Assembly (NCBI RefSeq): GCF_005405345.1
Contig: NZ_BJDW01000003.1
Location: 124,001 to 188,000, forward strand
Length of the DNA: 64,000 bases
Direction of reading: 5' to 3'
DNA from: Enterococcus viikkiensis
Lineage (GTDB): Bacteria > Bacillota > Bacilli > Lactobacillales > Enterococcaceae
Part shown: positions 56,386 through 64,000 of the stretch, piece by piece
How the letters are laid out: each line of letters begins with the position of its first letter
Position numbering within the stretch: the stretch's first letter is position 1
Notes under the pieces: model-generated
What the model was told of the DNA's origin: nothing
The model's input: only the letters and a program-made list of their open reading frames with translations
The model's database searches: none
Translations under genes and position numbers: made by a program

Positions 56386-56402
56386 GAAGGAAACAGATGT
56401 AA

Positions 56403-57224
56403 GTGAAGAAATATAAAAAAATAGTATTGATGACAGGACTACTAAGTCTGGTCTTCTTGTTGTCGGCTTGTGGAACAGGTCAAATTGATGCTCATAGTAC
56501 AGGTTTTTGGGATCGCTACATTGTTTTTTACTTTGGTGAAGCGATTAAAGGGTTATCCTTTGGAAATGTCGGAATCGGGATCATCTTATTTACCATTATT
56601 ATTCGAGTCATTTTAATGCCGTTGATGCACTTCCAAACAAAAAGTATGCGGAAGACGCAAGAGTTGCAGCCGCAAATAAAAGCGTTGCAACAAAAATACG
56701 CAACTCGTGACCAAGAAACGCAACAAAAGCTGCAAGCAGAAACGAAAAAATTGTATGCCGCCAATAATGTGAACCCTTACGCTGGCTGTCTGCCACTATT
56801 GGTTCAAATGCCAGTCATGATGGCCTTGTACCAAGCAATCTTGCGGATTCCGGAATTACGCCAAGGTCATTTTATGTGGTTGAACTTGAGTCAATCAGAT
56901 CCTTACTTTATTTTACCGATCTTAGCGGCGTTCTTTACTTTCGCAAGTACGTATTTATCAAGTATGAGTCAATTAGAATCGAACGCTTCAATGAAGATTA
57001 TGAATTTTGCGATGCCTGTGATGATTTTCGTCATGGCCTTGAATCTGGCTAGTGGATTATCTTTATACTGGGTAGTCTCAAATGCTTTCCAAGTCGTTCA
57101 AACATTGTTAATCAATAATCCTTTCAAGATTCGCCGTGAACGAGAAGAGGCTGCACGACAGATTCGAGACCGTGAACGAGCACTTGAAAAAGCGAAAAGT
57201 TCGAAGAAAAAACGTAAAAAATAA
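56403..57224 (+). CDS. yidC: membrane protein insertase YidC
   Basis: The 273-residue Oxa1-type insertase is a lipoprotein precursor (LLSACG, Cys23) with five membrane segments and a basic tail. The start is GTG, with AGGAAA upstream. It lies between rnpA and jag as in most Firmicutes. Confidence 0.95.
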   Translation: MKKYKKIVLMTGLLSLVFLLSACGTGQIDAHSTGFWDRYIVFYFGEAIKGLSFGNVGIGIILFTIIIRVILMPLMHFQTKSMRKTQELQPQIKALQQKYATRDQETQQKLQAETKKLYAANNVNPYAGCLPLLVQMPVMMALYQAILRIPELRQGHFMWLNLSQSDPYFILPILAAFFTFASTYLSSMSQLESNASMKIMNFAMPVMIFVMALNLASGLSLYWVVSNAFQVVQTLLINNPFKIRREREEAARQIRDRERALEKAKSSKKKRKK

Positions 57225-57237
57225 GGAGGTTAAAAAA

Positions 57238-57990
57238 ATGCCTGTTTATGAAGGTCCAACGATTGACGAAGCGATCGCACAAGGCTTGCAAGCCTTGGGA
57301 TTAAAAAAGGAAAAGGTTGAGATCGAGATCCTGACCGATGCCAAAAAAGGGTTTCTTGGCATGGGAAAAAAAGCTGCTCGCGTTTCAATTGAACCGACTG
57401 TCGCTGAAGAAATCACCGAAGCGGTAGTAGACACAGTCGATGTGCTAGTAGAAGAATCGATTGAAGTAGCACCGGAACCGATTAGTGAACCAGCCGAAGC
57501 TGCGAGTCAGCTAGTTGAACTAGAGGAAGGCGAAGCAGTTAAGGAATTGGCACTCTATCTAACAAATATCACGAATGAGATGGGTGTACCGGCCTTAGTG
57601 AAGATTCAACATGAAGCGAACGGCTTGATCGTGATGAACTTAGAAACCAGCAAGCAAGGAATGCTGATCGGCAAACACGGCAAGATTTTAAACGCGTTGC
57701 AATATTTGGCGCAAGTTTTTCTTCATCGTGTGGCGAAGGAAAAATTATCCGTCGTTGTAAATGTTGGTAACTATCGTCAAAAACGTGAAGAAGTTTTGGT
57801 TCGTCTAGCTCAGCGGACGGCTGAAAAAGTGAAAGAAACTGGTCGCCCGGTTTTCTTAGAACCAATGCCTGCCTTTGAACGAAAAATGATCCATTCAGCA
57901 TTGAGTAAAGATGATTACATCAAAACGCATTCTGAAGGAGAAGATCCATATCGCTATTTAGTCGTTGAACCGGCTAAAAAATATTTCTAA
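57238..57990 (+). CDS. khpB (jag): RNA-binding protein KhpB (Jag/EloR)
   Basis: The 250-residue protein has a Jag_N domain (1-50), an acidic linker, a KH domain (GKHGKILNALQYLAQ) and an R3H domain at the C-terminus. It acts with KhpA on mRNAs of cell elongation. AAGGAGG precedes the ATG at 57238. An upstream in-frame ATG inside yidC is not used. Confidence 0.94.
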   Translation: MPVYEGPTIDEAIAQGLQALGLKKEKVEIEILTDAKKGFLGMGKKAARVSIEPTVAEEITEAVVDTVDVLVEESIEVAPEPISEPAEAASQLVELEEGEAVKELALYLTNITNEMGVPALVKIQHEANGLIVMNLETSKQGMLIGKHGKILNALQYLAQVFLHRVAKEKLSVVVNVGNYRQKREEVLVRLAQRTAEKVKETGRPVFLEPMPAFERKMIHSALSKDDYIKTHSEGEDPYRYLVVEPAKKYF

Positions 57991-58004
57991 AATGAAGACG
58001 AAAA

Positions 58005-58047
58005 GCCGTGACAGAAGCGGCTTGTAGAATATCGTTTATTCGTGAAA
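58005..58047 (+). repeat. terminator-preceding box, copy B
   Basis: CCGTGACAGAAGC to TTTATTCGTG, closely like copy A at 37384. Confidence 0.65.
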
Positions 58048-58082
58048 AGGAGGTGTGACTGCACGCAGTCACACCTCCTTTG
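58046..58082 (+). terminator. terminator after khpB
   Basis: AAAGGAGGTGTGACTGC and its complement form a stem of about 16 bp around a small loop. Confidence 0.9.
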
Positions 58083-58127
58083 TTCTTTACCAAAACTTGA
58101 TAAAGGAGACAATTTCAGCATGAAAAC

Positions 58128-58156
58128 TTGAATTGTCCCGAAAAATATGCTAATCT
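58128..58156 (+). promoter_or_regulatory. promoter of a short transcript or mnmE leader
   Basis: TTGAAT (58128-58133) and TAATCT (58151-58156) are 17 bp apart. The start would be near 58163. Confidence 0.6.
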
Positions 58157-58162
58157 AGCGAC

Positions 58163-58234
58163 AGAATTTTGTAGAAAAGCAGTCAAAGTGCTCATCTACT
58201 CCTTTTACTAAGGGGTGGAGTAGGCACTTTTTTT
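58163..58234 (+). ncRNA. candidate small RNA or attenuator leader before mnmE
   Basis: A transcript from the promoter at 58128 would run about 70 bases into a terminator hairpin (AAAGTGC and CTACTCC with GGAGTAG and GCACTTT, 58185-58230) and a T run, 26 bases before the mnmE start codon. It is either a stand-alone small RNA or a regulated leader. Confidence 0.5.
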
Positions 58235-58259
58235 ATGTTCTAAATTAGGAGGAAACAAA

Positions 58260-59657
58260 GTGGCAGAGATCACCTTAGAATTTGATACGATCGCAGCGAT
58301 TTCCACACCACCTGGTGAGGGAGCGATCAGCATTGTCCGTTTAAGCGGCGATCAAGCGGTGGCCATCGCAGACAGCGTCTATCGCAGCGGAAAGAAATGT
58401 TTACTAGATGTACCTTCTCATACAATCCATTACGGTCACATCGTCGATCCTGCTGATCAGCAGGTCGTTGATGAAGTGATGGTCAGTGTGATGTGGGCGC
58501 CCAAAACCTTTACGCGGGAAGATATTGTTGAAATCAATTGTCATGGCGGCATCGTCGTCGTCAATCAACTACTGCAATTAATTTTACGTTCGGGTGCACG
58601 TCTGGCTGAACCTGGGGAATTTACCAAACGGGCCTTTTTAAACGGTCGGGTAGATTTGTCCCAAGCGGAAGCAGTGATGGACTTGATCCGCGCAAAAACA
58701 GACCGGGCGATGAATGTTGCAATTAACCAATTAGACGGGAATCTATCTCACTTGATCCGTCAATTACGGCAAGAAATTTTAGAAACATTGGCCCAAGTGG
58801 AAGTCAATATCGACTATCCAGAATACGATGATGTAGAAGAACTGACGACGCAATTATTGTTAGAAAAAGCACAGCAGGTCGGTCAACAAATCGATGCGCT
58901 ATTACTGAATGCCAAGCAAGGAAAAATTTTACGAGAAGGCCTGAGCACGGCGATTATTGGTCGTCCAAACGTAGGTAAGTCCAGCTTGTTGAATTATTTG
59001 CTACATGAAGAAAAAGCGATCGTCACAGAGATTGCGGGAACGACTCGTGATGTGATTGAAGAATATGTGAATGTTCGAGGCGTACCGTTGAAATTAATCG
59101 ATACGGCAGGTATCCGTGAAACAGACGATGTTGTTGAACGGATCGGGGTGGAACGCAGCCGCAAAGCTTTGAGCGAAGCAGATTTGATCTTGTTAGTATT
59201 GAATCAAAGTGAAGCGCTGACCCCCGAAGATAAAGAGTTGTTAGAAGCAACGAAAGGATTGAAGCGGATCATTCTGTTAAATAAGACGGATCTTCCGCAG
59301 CAATTATCTTTAGCCGAATTAGGCGAGTATATGGAAAATGAAACGGTCTTTTCGATTTCTGTTTTAGAAAAAAATGGCTTAGATCAATTAGAAGAAGCAA
59401 TCGCGACCCTATTTTTCGGTGGTCAAACCGGTGAAAAAGACGCGACCTACGTGTCTAACACGCGACATATTGCCTTGTTGGAAAAAGCAGGTCAATCCTT
59501 AGGTGAGGTTCGCAATGGGATCATGGCTGGCATGCCGGTTGATTTGGTTCAGATCGATATGAATCGCTGTTGGGATTATTTAGGCGAAATCGTCGGCGAC
59601 AGTGTGCAAGATGAGCTGATCACACAATTGTTCAGTCAGTTTTGTTTAGGAAAATAA
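58260..59657 (+). CDS. mnmE: tRNA modification GTPase MnmE
   Basis: The 465-residue GTPase works with MnmG to modify U34 of tRNAs. It has an N-terminal folate domain, G domain with [12 protein letters not shown] at about residue 230, and the C-terminal FCLGK with the conserved Cys. The start is GTG with AGGAGG upstream. Confidence 0.96.
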   Translation: MAEITLEFDTIAAISTPPGEGAISIVRLSGDQAVAIADSVYRSGKKCLLDVPSHTIHYGHIVDPADQQVVDEVMVSVMWAPKTFTREDIVEINCHGGIVVVNQLLQLILRSGARLAEPGEFTKRAFLNGRVDLSQAEAVMDLIRAKTDRAMNVAINQLDGNLSHLIRQLRQEILETLAQVEVNIDYPEYDDVEELTTQLLLEKAQQVGQQIDALLLNAKQGKILREGLSTAIIGRPNVGKSSLLNYLLHEEKAIVTEIAGTTRDVIEEYVNVRGVPLKLIDTAGIRETDDVVERIGVERSRKALSEADLILLVLNQSEALTPEDKELLEATKGLKRIILLNKTDLPQQLSLAELGEYMENETVFSISVLEKNGLDQLEEAIATLFFGGQTGEKDATYVSNTRHIALLEKAGQSLGEVRNGIMAGMPVDLVQIDMNRCWDYLGEIVGDSVQDELITQLFSQFCLGK

Positions 59658-59690
59658 GGACAGACTATTAATAAATGAAGGAGCAACTCC

Positions 59691-61586
59691 ATGGAATATC
59701 AAGCAGGAAATTATGATGTGATCGTCGTCGGCGCTGGCCATGCTGGTTCAGAAGCCGCTTTAGCCGCTGCACGAATGGGACAGAAGACCCTATTGATCAC
59801 GATCAATTTAGATATGGTGGCATTCATGCCATGTAACCCCTCAATCGGAGGTCCCGCCAAAGGGGTAGTCGTTCGCGAAATCGATGCACTGGGTGGCGAG
59901 ATGGGTCGCAATATTGATAAGACCTATATCCAAATGCGGATGCTGAATACCGGTAAAGGTCCCGCGGTTCGAGCATTACGGGCCCAAGCCGATAAACACG
60001 CCTATGCGGAAGAAATGAAGCACACGATTGAAAAAGAAGAACATCTAACCTTGAAACAAGGGGTCGTGGATCGTTTAATTGTTGAAGAAGGTATCTGTAA
60101 AGGAGTTGTTACGTCAACCGGTGCGGTTTATTCAGCCCAAGCGGTGATTATTACCGCCGGAACGGCTTTGCGTGGGGAAATTATCATTGGTGAATTAAAA
60201 TATTCCTCAGGTCCTAATAACTCGCAGCCATCCATTAAGCTGGCGGATCATTTGCGAGAGTTGGGCCTAGAGATCCATCGCTTTAAAACTGGAACACCGC
60301 CGCGAGTAAAATCAGGCTCGATTGATTACAGCAAGACGGAAATCCAGCCTGGCGATGAAAAGCCGAACCATTTTAGCTATCAAACGCCTGACAGCAGCTA
60401 TTTGAAAGAGCAAATCCCTTGCTGGTTAACGTATACAAACTTGAACAGTCATCAAATTATTCAGAACAATTTGCATCGTGCGCCGATGTTTACTGGGATC
60501 GTTGATGGGGTAGGGGCTCGTTATTGCCCATCGATTGAAGATAAAATCGTTCGTTTTGCAGATAAAGAACGTCATCAATTATTCTTAGAACCAGAAGGCC
60601 GTCACACAGAAGAAGTCTATGTCCAAGGCTTATCGACTTCATTACCAGAAGATGTTCAAAATGAGATTTTACATTCTATTGAAGGGTTAGAAAACGCTGA
60701 AATGATGCGGACTGGCTATGCGATCGAATATGATATGGTTGCCCCTCATCAATTACGCCCAACACTGGAAACAAAGGTGATTGAAAATCTTTATACCGCT
60801 GGACAAACCAACGGAACAAGTGGCTACGAAGAAGCAGCTGGACAAGGATTGATGGCAGGGATCAATGCTGCCTTAAAAATCCAAGGAAAAGACCCTTTTA
60901 TCATGAAGCGCAGCGATGGCTATATTGGTGTTATGATCGATGACTTAGTAACGAAAGGAACGAACGAGCCGTATCGTTTATTGACTTCACGAGCAGAATA
61001 CCGGTTGATTTTACGTCACGATAATGCTGATCTACGCTTAACAGAGATTGGACATGCGATTGGTTTAGTCGCAGAGGAAAACTACCAATCGTACTTAGTT
61101 AAAAAGGCCCATATTGAGGCGGAGATGGCTCGTTTGCAATCGATTCGGATCAAACCCCATGAAGACGTTCAAAGCTTCCTACGGGCTAAAAACAGCGCAG
61201 AATTGAAAGACGGTGTTTTAGCCAATGATTTCTTGAAGCGTCCAGAAATTTCGTACCAAGAATTATTGCAATTCATTCCGGCCAATGATGAATTAACGGA
61301 AAAAGAAATCGAGCAAGTAGAGATCCAAATCAAGTATGAAGGCTATATTAAAAAAGCGATGGAAAAAGTCGAAAAATTGAAACGGATGGAAGCGAAACGT
61401 ATTCCAGAACGGATCAATTACGAGGCGATCAATGGACTAGCCACTGAAGCTAAGCAAAAATTACAAAAAATCCAACCCGAAACGATCGCCCAAGCGAGCC
61501 GAATCAGCGGTGTGAATCCCGCAGACATCAGTATCTTGATGGTTTACGTGGAACAAGGGAAGATCGCTAAGGTAGCAGCAGAATAA
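59691..61586 (+). CDS. mnmG: tRNA modification enzyme MnmG (GidA)
   Basis: The 631-residue FAD protein has the dinucleotide motif [18 protein letters not shown] at residues 14-31 and the conserved [12 protein letters not shown]. It is MnmE's partner and lies 33 bases after mnmE in the same operon. Confidence 0.97.
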   Translation: MEYQAGNYDVIVVGAGHAGSEAALAAARMGQKTLLITINLDMVAFMPCNPSIGGPAKGVVVREIDALGGEMGRNIDKTYIQMRMLNTGKGPAVRALRAQADKHAYAEEMKHTIEKEEHLTLKQGVVDRLIVEEGICKGVVTSTGAVYSAQAVIITAGTALRGEIIIGELKYSSGPNNSQPSIKLADHLRELGLEIHRFKTGTPPRVKSGSIDYSKTEIQPGDEKPNHFSYQTPDSSYLKEQIPCWLTYTNLNSHQIIQNNLHRAPMFTGIVDGVGARYCPSIEDKIVRFADKERHQLFLEPEGRHTEEVYVQGLSTSLPEDVQNEILHSIEGLENAEMMRTGYAIEYDMVAPHQLRPTLETKVIENLYTAGQTNGTSGYEEAAGQGLMAGINAALKIQGKDPFIMKRSDGYIGVMIDDLVTKGTNEPYRLLTSRAEYRLILRHDNADLRLTEIGHAIGLVAEENYQSYLVKKAHIEAEMARLQSIRIKPHEDVQSFLRAKNSAELKDGVLANDFLKRPEISYQELLQFIPANDELTEKEIEQVEIQIKYEGYIKKAMEKVEKLKRMEAKRIPERINYEAINGLATEAKQKLQKIQPETIAQASRISGVNPADISILMVYVEQGKIAKVAAE

Positions 61587-61597
61587 AATAATACTAT

Positions 61598-61650
61598 CAA
61601 GAGGTTGTGACAGCAGTGTTCAGCTTCAAGAACGCCGTTTATTTATAGGA
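61598..61650 (+). repeat. terminator-preceding box, copy C
   Basis: GAGGTTGTGACAGCAG to CGCCGTTTATTTAT, related to copies A and B. Confidence 0.6.
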
Positions 61651-61651
61651 G

Positions 61652-61685
61652 GAACCTGTGACAAGCTTTTTGTCACAGGTTCTTT
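61652..61685 (+). terminator. terminator after mnmG
   Basis: The 13-bp stem GAACCTGTGACAA / TTGTCACAGGTTC, loop GCTTT, is followed by TTT. The same stem occurs at 7506-7544. Confidence 0.88.
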
Positions 61686-61692
61686 GTGCGTT

Positions 61693-62436
61693 TTAGCTTA
61701 AAGAAATAGGTTGGATATAATCAGCTTTCCAGCGCTGATCTGAATCATCATAATCAAAATACCACGTTTGTAAAAAAGCTTGTTTCTGACTAGTACTGCC
61801 AGTAAGGATTCTACCGGTAGCTAATTCTTCTTCGTAATCTAAGCAAGTAAAGTAAATCTGGACTGAAAAACTATTTGGATTGATCCAGCGATAGTTTGAA
61901 AGCTCTTGAAGCTGTGTTTTTTCAGTTCGGTTAGCAAAGCCCTTTTCCCGTTGTTCATTTAAAATTACCAAATGCGTTTGGTAGAGCTTTTCAGTATAAA
62001 ATTTTTTCGCAGCCTCTAAAGACGACCGATTCCAAGCGTTTTGGATCGTTAAAAAGGCCGTTTCGACTTCTTGTAGCAAATGCTGTTTCTTTTGGTTGTT
62101 ACCGGGAATGGCAGCTAAAAAATCTTGACGGGTGGCTACATTCGATTGATGGACACGAATTTTTTTTCGTAAGATTGAAAACCCGGCGACACCAACAAAA
62201 AATAAACCAGAAAGGAAAGAGCCAAGAGGTGAACGTGTTCCTCCATAGTAATGAGGGGTATAAGTCCTCAATGTTCTACCACGGCTTCCAGAATAACTAT
62301 GCAAGCCGCCACTGCTGCGACTACTTGAGTGTGCAGACCGGCCGCCAGAATGACCGCCGGCGGTAGCTTGGGAAACGCTTGGATAAACAGTTAAAAATAA
62401 GAAAAAAGCTAAAATAAAAATAACTATTCTTTTCAT
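61693..62436 (-). CDS. secreted/membrane Tim44-like domain protein
   Basis: The 247-residue protein has a signal peptide (cut near ATA at about 25), a Ser/Gly/His-rich stretch (27-65), one membrane segment (about 72-88) and a C-terminal Tim44/SnoaL-like domain (from about 105) facing the cell interior or wall. The function of bacterial members is not known. Confidence 0.75.
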   Translation of the reverse strand: MKRIVIFILAFFLFLTVYPSVSQATAGGHSGGRSAHSSSRSSGGLHSYSGSRGRTLRTYTPHYYGGTRSPLGSFLSGLFFVGVAGFSILRKKIRVHQSNVATRQDFLAAIPGNNQKKQHLLQEVETAFLTIQNAWNRSSLEAAKKFYTEKLYQTHLVILNEQREKGFANRTEKTQLQELSNYRWINPNSFSVQIYFTCLDYEEELATGRILTGSTSQKQAFLQTWYFDYDDSDQRWKADYIQPISLS

Positions 62437-62696
62437 AAATTGCTCCTAAATTGAAGTTTGTTTGATTATAACGATAAAATTTAGTAGAAGCGATGTTTAC
62501 TGTTGAAAATGATAGTTTTTTTAGTAGATAAAAGAGTATTTTTAATTTAAAACAGTTTGTTCATTTGAAAGTAGAGAAAATCCTTGTTTCATGTGAAACA
62601 ATTTATTGAGGTCAGGATTTTGTGTACTTAAAGCGAATCTATAGAAGCTTTTTGAATGAGTTTAAATAACTAAATTACATAATTTTAGATAACGAA
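62437..62696. other. intergenic region with a parS-like site
   Basis: About 260 AT-rich bases without a gene. The only clear feature is the parS-like palindrome at 62585. A promoter for the 61693-62436 gene must lie here, but I cannot pick it out with confidence. Confidence 0.6.
62585..62600. promoter_or_regulatory. parS-like site
   Basis: TGTTTCATGTGAAACA differs from the perfect sites at 45150 and 46003 by one central base (C to T). Such variants can still bind ParB, more weakly. Confidence 0.7.
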
Positions 62697-62728
62697 AAAG
62701 CAAGCGCTTAGCAAGCACTTGCTTTTAG
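62697..62728 (-). terminator. terminator of aroD
   Basis: AAAAGCAAGTGCTT / AAGCGCTTGCTTTTT forms a stem with one mismatch followed by a T run on the minus strand. Confidence 0.88.
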
Positions 62729-62747
62729 AAAAAATAGCTTTAATTGA

Positions 62748-63500
62748 TCAGACCGCCAACGTCTTCAGAATTTTTCTTAGTTCATTAACAGGGACCTGAC
62801 CTGGCGCCGAAGCGGTTCCGGCAGAGCCAAAGGTTGCGGCAGAACCAAAGACTTGACCAGAGACGCGACTGACCATCCCCAGTGCCCCCATCGACATGGT
62901 AATTAGTGGCCGATCGGCATAAGTTTCATACATCTCGCGGGTCGCATCCAGTAACGTTAGAACATCTGCGGAGGATTGAGGCATCACGGCGATTTTACAA
63001 ATATCCGCGCCTTTTTCCTGCATCGCGCGGAGGCGCGTAATGATTTCTTCTTTCGCCGGCGTCTTGTCAAAATCATGGTTGCACATAACGACTTTGATGC
63101 CTTTTTGTTGGGCCGCCTTCATTGTTTGAGTGACCGGTGCTTCCGGCATAAACAATTCTAAATCAAGCAAATCGGCCTTTCCTTCTGCAATTACCGTCTG
63201 ATAAAGCTCGAAATACTTTTCATCGCTTAACGGCAATACGCCGCCTTCTTGGTATGTTCGAAAGGTGATAAGTAAGGGTTTATTCAACGCCGTTTTCAGT
63301 TTATGGGATAGTTCAGCAACGATTTCAGGCTTTTCTACCGCTTCAAAGAAATCAATTCGCCATTCCACGATGTCACAATCCAATTGGCTGATTTGAGCGG
63401 CTGATGCCAGTAACGCTTTTTCTGTCCGATCAACCATGGGCACGATGATCTTCGGCTCTCCTTCACCAATCACAAGCTGATCGATTGTTACTTTTTTCAT
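62748..63500 (-). CDS. aroD: 3-dehydroquinate dehydratase, type I
   Basis: The 250-residue class I enzyme makes 3-dehydroshikimate from 3-dehydroquinate. It has the Schiff-base Lys in ICKIAVMPQ and the catalytic His in MCNHDFDKT. AGGAGG lies before the ATG at 63500. It follows an MFS transporter 35 bases away, so it may serve uptake and use of quinate or shikimate and not only synthesis. Confidence 0.94.
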   Translation of the reverse strand: MKKVTIDQLVIGEGEPKIIVPMVDRTEKALLASAAQISQLDCDIVEWRIDFFEAVEKPEIVAELSHKLKTALNKPLLITFRTYQEGGVLPLSDEKYFELYQTVIAEGKADLLDLELFMPEAPVTQTMKAAQQKGIKVVMCNHDFDKTPAKEEIITRLRAMQEKGADICKIAVMPQSSADVLTLLDATREMYETYADRPLITMSMGALGMVSRVSGQVFGSAATFGSAGTASAPGQVPVNELRKILKTLAV

Positions 63501-63535
63501 GTTCTTTCCTCCTGCTTCACACAAATAAATTCTAT

Positions 63536-64000
63536 TTAGCTTTTTGCTTGCGTTTCTGTTAACTGTAAAGAACTTTTTTCTTCTTTATCCGCTGATAAAT
63601 CGACCGTGCTGCGATAGCGAATAAAGATAATCACCGCCAAGACAAAACCGATTCCAGCGATAATCGTATCAAAGAACATGATACCACGAACATTCGTCTT
63701 GGCAATTGCAGCCGCAGCGATTGGGATCAAGAAAGAGGCGATACTGCCAAAGGTATAGAAAATACCTGTGATCGTTCCTTTACCAGCAGGGAACATTTCT
63801 CCCATAACGGTCAAACCGAGCTGCATCACTCCGCCGGCTGCGAAGAACCCGACTAGTCCTGCACCGATCATCATAACTGTCGGTGATGGGAACAGCCACA
63901 TAATCGTGATCGTTACAAATGAAACGAAGGTATAAAGTGTGACCAAGTAAATTGGGCGAACTCTCGTCGCTAACGCAGCCGTTACAGCGACACAAATCAA
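63536..64000 (-). CDS. MFS transporter, C-terminal part (truncated by the window edge)
   Basis: At least 154 residues of the C-terminal half of a major facilitator protein, with five to six hydrophobic helices and a charged tail. The N-terminal half lies beyond the window. The pairing with aroD suggests a shikimate or quinate carrier, which is inference only. Confidence 0.85.
   Translation of the reverse strand: MICVAVTAALATRVRPIYLVTLYTFVSFVTITIMWLFPSPTVMMIGAGLVGFFAAGGVMQLGLTVMGEMFPAGKGTITGIFYTFGSIASFLIPIAAAAIAKTNVRGIMFFDTIIAGIGFVLAVIIFIRYRSTVDLSADKEEKSSLQLTETQAKS

Overview
The window is a stretch of low-GC Gram-positive (Lactobacillales) chromosome around the replication origin. Gene order, protein sequences and the ribosomal/replication cluster fit an enterococcus or a close relative best; I cannot name the species. 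The origin lies at about 53.8-55.7 kb. Leftward from it (minus strand) run dnaA, dnaN, yaaA, recF, gyrB, gyrA, rpsF, ssb, rpsR, gdpP, rplI, dnaB and purA. Rightward (plus strand) run rpmH, rnpA, yidC, jag/khpB, mnmE and mnmG. Two perfect parS sites (45150, 46003) and one near-match (62585) surround the origin.

Left of this core is accessory metabolism. 0-10 kb: a DUF1801 gene, an AraC regulator, proC, the glycine betaine transporter opuA (ATPase with CBS domains plus a permease/binding-protein fusion), a flavin oxidase, the c-di-AMP-responsive repressor busR and a nucleoside transporter. The opuA promoter carries a GTGAC-N22-GTCAC inverted repeat, probably the BusR operator. gdpP, encoding the c-di-AMP phosphodiesterase, lies 38 kb away in the same window.

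11.3-17.7 kb: a seven-gene operon of ascorbate-type PTS components (EIIA, EIIB, EIIC), a KpsF/GutQ-like SIS isomerase, a DapA/NanA-family lyase, a KDPG-type aldolase and a PRD/EIIA regulator. It is AT-rich by eye, has a strong promoter with a cre-like box inside it, and is bracketed by two decayed 3' ends of the same IS3/IS150-type element in direct orientation. No family I know has exactly this gene set, and its substrate is open. This is the best candidate for an undescribed pathway.

18-28.5 kb: a ribose operon (rbsK, rbsD, rbsU) with its LacI-type regulator and twin operator palindromes, an alpha/beta hydrolase, a small unknown gene, and a galactitol/polyol PTS operon (PRD regulator, EIIA, EIIB, EIIC, Zn dehydrogenase). 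28.9-40 kb: an aldehyde dehydrogenase remnant, a lipoprotein, a HAD phosphatase, a TMEM175-type channel, a ZIP transporter, pyruvate oxidase, an orphan mannose-type EIIA, an ABC-F ATPase, a LysR regulator, a DegV protein and purA. The right end holds a Tim44-like secreted protein, aroD and a truncated MFS transporter.

Several non-coding patterns stand out: a recurring box that precedes intrinsic terminators, a promoter-plus-terminator unit just upstream of mnmE (small RNA or attenuator), a dispersed repeat of about 46 nt shared by 28.8 and 41.1 kb, and paired repeats in front of the polyol operon. I found no CRISPR array, rRNA, tRNA or prophage.
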